Part shown: piece by piece, positions 62,106 through 64,000 of the stretch
Numbering within the stretch: position 1 is the stretch's first letter
How the letters are laid out: each line of letters begins with the position of its first letter
Assembly (NCBI RefSeq): GCF_003032475.1
Contig: NZ_CP028369.1
Coordinates: 3,100,001-3,164,000 of the forward strand
DNA: 64,000 nucleotides
Source: Streptomyces sp. P3
Lineage (GTDB): Bacteria > Actinomycetota > Actinomycetes > Streptomycetales > Streptomycetaceae
Direction: 5' to 3'
Translations under genes and position numbers: made by a program
The notes under the pieces: generated by a model
Told to the model about the DNA's origin: nothing
The model's database searches: none
The model's input: the letters and a program-made list of their open reading frames with translations, nothing else

Positions 62106-63404
62106 TCACGCCTTCGTGACGTCCTCCCGCTCCTCCTCCGGCTCCCGCCCCGGCGTCCTCAGATCGAACCGTGTGATCGCGAACCGGAAGATCACGTAGT
62201 AGACGGCCGCGAAACACAGACCGATCGGGACGATCGCCCACGGCCGCGTCGCCAGGTTCCAGTTGATGACGTAGTCGATCAGCCCCGCCGAGAAACTGAA
62301 CCCGTCATGCACCCCCAACCCCCACGTCACCGCCATCGACACACCCGTCAGCACCGCATGCACCGCAAACAGCAACGGCGCGACGAACAGGAACGAGTAC
62401 TCGATCGGCTCGGTGATGCCCGTCACGAACGACGTCAACGCCACCGACAGCATCAGCCCGCCGACCTCCTTGCGCCGGCCCGGCCTCGCACAGTGCGTGA
62501 TCGCGAGCGCCGCCGCGGGCAGCGCGAACATCATGATCGGGAAGAAACCCGAGGTGAACTGCCCCGCGTCCGGATCGCCCGCCAGGAACATGTTGATGTC
62601 ACCGTGCACCACCGTGCCGTCCGGCTTCGTGAAACTCCCGAACTGGAACCAGATGGGCACGTTCAGGAACTGATGCAGACCGATCACCAGCAACGCCCGG
62701 TTCGCCACCCCGAAGATGCCCGCACCCCACGCGTCCAGCCCGTCCAGCCAGTCACTGAAGTTCTCCAGGGCGTCACCGATCGGCGGCCACACCCACAGAC
62801 ACAACGCCGCGAACGCGATCGCGACGAACGCCATGATGATCGGCACCAGCCGCCGCCCGTTGAAGAACCCCAGCCAGTCCACCAGCTTCGTCCGGTGGTA
62901 CCGCTGCCAGAAGAACGCCGTCAGCAGACCCATCACGATCCCGCCGAACACCCCCGGATTCTGGTACGCGAACGCCCCCACCGTGTTGTCCGTCGCCTGG
63001 CACCCGATGTTCGGGATCACCTTCGAACCCGGCGCGCAGTCCTCCGGGAACTGCCGCAACACGTTGTAGTAGACGAGGAATCCCGCCACCGCCGCCAGCG
63101 CCGTCGAACCGTCCGACTTCTTCGCCATGCCGATCGCCACACCGATGCAGAACAGCAGCGGAAGCCCGAGGGAACCGTCGAGCAGCGCCGCGCCCGCACC
63201 CGCCATCACCTTCGCCACGTCCGTCCAGCCCAGCCCGTCGTCCCCGAACACATCCGGCTGACCGAGCCGGTTGAGGATGCCCGCGGCCGGCAGCACCGCG
63301 ATCGGCAACTGCAGACTCCGTCCCATCTTCTGCAGACCCTGGAACGCACTCTGCCAGCGCCTGCGCGCAGGACTGACCTCGGACCGGGCGCTCTCGGCAC
63401 TCAT
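62106..63404 (-). CDS. nagE1: PTS EIIC component, second N-acetylglucosamine permease
   Basis: 432 residues, close paralogue of nagE2. Shared motifs: GLQKMGRSLQLPIAVLPAAG, LLFCIGVAIGMAKKSDGSTA and SFVTGITEPIEYSFLFVAP. It has an insertion with two cysteines (EDCAPGSKVIPNIGCQ) in an outward loop that nagE2 lacks. ATG 63404. Divergent from nagF across a region with a dre. The tandem IIC pair with one IIB fits the modular S. coelicolor GlcNAc PTS. Confidence 0.92.
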   Translation of the reverse strand: MSAESARSEVSPARRRWQSAFQGLQKMGRSLQLPIAVLPAAGILNRLGQPDVFGDDGLGWTDVAKVMAGAGAALLDGSLGLPLLFCIGVAIGMAKKSDGSTALAAVAGFLVYYNVLRQFPEDCAPGSKVIPNIGCQATDNTVGAFAYQNPGVFGGIVMGLLTAFFWQRYHRTKLVDWLGFFNGRRLVPIIMAFVAIAFAALCLWVWPPIGDALENFSDWLDGLDAWGAGIFGVANRALLVIGLHQFLNVPIWFQFGSFTKPDGTVVHGDINMFLAGDPDAGQFTSGFFPIMMFALPAAALAITHCARPGRRKEVGGLMLSVALTSFVTGITEPIEYSFLFVAPLLFAVHAVLTGVSMAVTWGLGVHDGFSFSAGLIDYVINWNLATRPWAIVPIGLCFAAVYYVIFRFAITRFDLRTPGREPEEEREDVTKA

Positions 63405-63423
63405 CGTTTGGCGACCGCCTGTC

Positions 63424-63441
63424 AGGTGGTGTAGACCAACT
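63424..63441. promoter_or_regulatory. DasR site between nagE1 and nagF
   Basis: AGGTGGTGTAGACCAACT contains the dre core GTGGTGTAGACCA. It sits 20 bp before nagE1 and 143 bp before nagF, and can control both. Confidence 0.8.
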
Positions 63442-63583
63442 ATGGACGACTGGGGATACTGTGACGCCATCCTTCGGCACACACGCCGCAATCGCTCGCG
63501 AAGCTGGGCCGACTGTGGGTTACTGCCACCAGCGGTCCGACACGCAATCACGGCCGGCACCAGGGAATTCAGGGAGACCGAAC

Positions 63584-63817
63584 ATGGCCACCAAGGCTGA
63601 GAAGATCGTCGCCGGACTCGGCGGGCTCGACAACATCGAAGAGATCGAAGGCTGCATCACCCGCCTGCGCACCGAGGTCAACGACGCCTCACTCGTCGAC
63701 GAAGCCGCCCTGAAGGCCGCCGGCGCCCACGGCGTCGTCAAGATGGGCACCGCCATCCAGGTCGTCATCGGCACCGACGCCGACCCCATCGCAGCGGAGA
63801 TCGAAGACATGATTTGA
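63584..63817 (+). CDS. nagF: PTS EIIB component for N-acetylglucosamine
   Basis: 77 residues, a free-standing IIB domain. The phosphorylated Cys24 is in NIEEIEGCITRLRTEV; GAHGVVKMGTAIQVVIGTDA is the rest of the fold. It passes phosphate to GlcNAc during transport by NagE1/NagE2. AGGGAGA precedes the ATG. The stop TGA lies inside the end of an inserted IS200/IS605-type element, so the last residue(s) and the terminator are altered from the ancestral gene. Confidence 0.92.
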   Translation: MATKAEKIVAGLGGLDNIEEIEGCITRLRTEVNDASLVDEAALKAAGAHGVVKMGTAIQVVIGTDADPIAAEIEDMI

Positions 63818-64000
63818 ATCCTCCCCTCCCTTGAGGGAAGGGGATTCCTGGCTCAGGCCGCCTCCTGGAGCAGTGCTCCAGGAGGTCTTGCGCCATCGGC
63901 ACCAGCCGGGTTGAGACCAGCCCGGACGAGCATGACGTGGGCGGAGTTCTTGTCCCGTGGAGACGTGTTTCCGCACGCGGTGCAGGTGTAGGTGCGCTCA
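63813..64000 (-). mobile_element. Right end of an IS200/IS605-group element (truncated by the window)
   Basis: Read leftward, the end of a tnpB gene is followed by a short imperfect hairpin (GAATCC...GGATTC, 63816-63847) and the boundary ...GGATTCAA at about 63813. This is the layout of IS605-group right ends, which carry no inverted repeats. A second stem (CCTCCTGGAGC/GCTCCAGGAGG, about 63861-63885) overlaps the tnpB end, as in omega/reRNA scaffolds. The left end lies beyond the window. Confidence 0.75.
63853..64000 (-). CDS. tnpB: TnpB (OrfB) C-terminus, partial
   Basis: 48 residues are in the window: the second half of the TnpB zinc ribbon (YTCTACGNTSPRDKNSAHVM) with its Cys-x2-Cys, then a short Ala/Gly/Pro-rich tail. 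TnpB proteins are RNA-guided nucleases encoded by IS200/IS605-group elements. Starts outside the window at the right. Confidence 0.8.
   Translation of the reverse strand, partial: ERTYTCTACGNTSPRDKNSAHVMLVRAGLNPAGADGARPPGALLQEAA

Overview
The window is chromosomal DNA of a Streptomyces. Most of it has very high G+C and strong third-position G/C bias. GTG and TTG starts are common, as are 4-base ATGA/GTGA gene overlaps. It carries actinobacterial hallmarks: SsgG, DasR-type boxes, a Zn-anti-sigma/ECF pair and a CysO/CysM/Mec sulfur system. The gene order recalls the S. coelicolor SCO2959 to SCO2905 interval. That comparison is from memory, not from a search.

Left arm (1-23.9 kb). Genes in order: a NarK-type nitrate carrier; a uroporphyrinogen-III-synthase/winged-helix fusion; a CGNR zinc-finger regulator; an ECF sigma factor with its membrane anti-sigma (sigU/rsuA-like); a HelD/UvrD-like ATPase; NAD-malic enzyme; HU (hupA); murA; a YqgE/AlgH protein; a DUF3039 protein; and a GH20 hexosaminidase behind a DasR-type box. 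An intact IS630-family insertion follows. Then comes a translationally coupled xanthine-dehydrogenase-like operon (FAD, 2Fe-2S and molybdopterin subunits plus a small membrane protein), and a SUKH-4 protein.

Integrated element (24.105-33.747 kb). A 9.6-kb island of visibly lower G+C sits in a tRNA-Cys gene, bounded by a 32-bp direct repeat (attL/attR). It encodes a serine recombinase near attL and a tyrosine integrase near attR. Between them lie a rightward series of small, mostly unrecognised and partly winged-helix genes, an initiator-like protein with 24-bp tandem repeats inside its own gene, a zinc-ribbon protein, a lipoprotein, a DUF6415 gene and an XRE/TPR regulator. No capsid, packaging or FtsK-like transfer gene was seen. 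The integrase has Cys at its second catalytic Arg. The rebuilt tRNA-Cys carries two A-C mismatches that the displaced host 3' end would not have.

Right arm (34-64 kb). An MFS exporter, a DEAD/DEAH helicase and an IclR regulator come first. They are followed by a leaderless Lon-like protease, an Lrp/AsnC regulator divergent from hpd (tyrosine catabolism), a TPR protein, a GlcD-like FAD oxidase, ssgG, two RDD membrane proteins and a secreted M6 protease. The block from the Mec hydrolase to the metallo-beta-lactamase-fold enzyme (Mec, permease, DUF2017, ClpS, PncB, PncA, Cys-leader peptide, CysO, CysM, PemK-like protein, MBL) resembles the M. tuberculosis Rv1330c-Rv1339 neighbourhood. The window ends in the GlcNAc PTS locus (nagE2, nagE1, divergent nagF) with DasR boxes. 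The right end of an IS200/IS605-type element abuts the stop codon of nagF.

Working together: the hexosaminidase and the NagE/NagF transporters form a chitobiose/GlcNAc acquisition module under DasR. PncA and PncB form NAD salvage. Mec, CysO and CysM form a protein-thiocarboxylate cysteine pathway. Candidates for something new are the tRNA-Cys element with its intragenic iterons and small-gene array, and the xanthine-dehydrogenase-like complex whose large subunit lacks the catalytic Glu.
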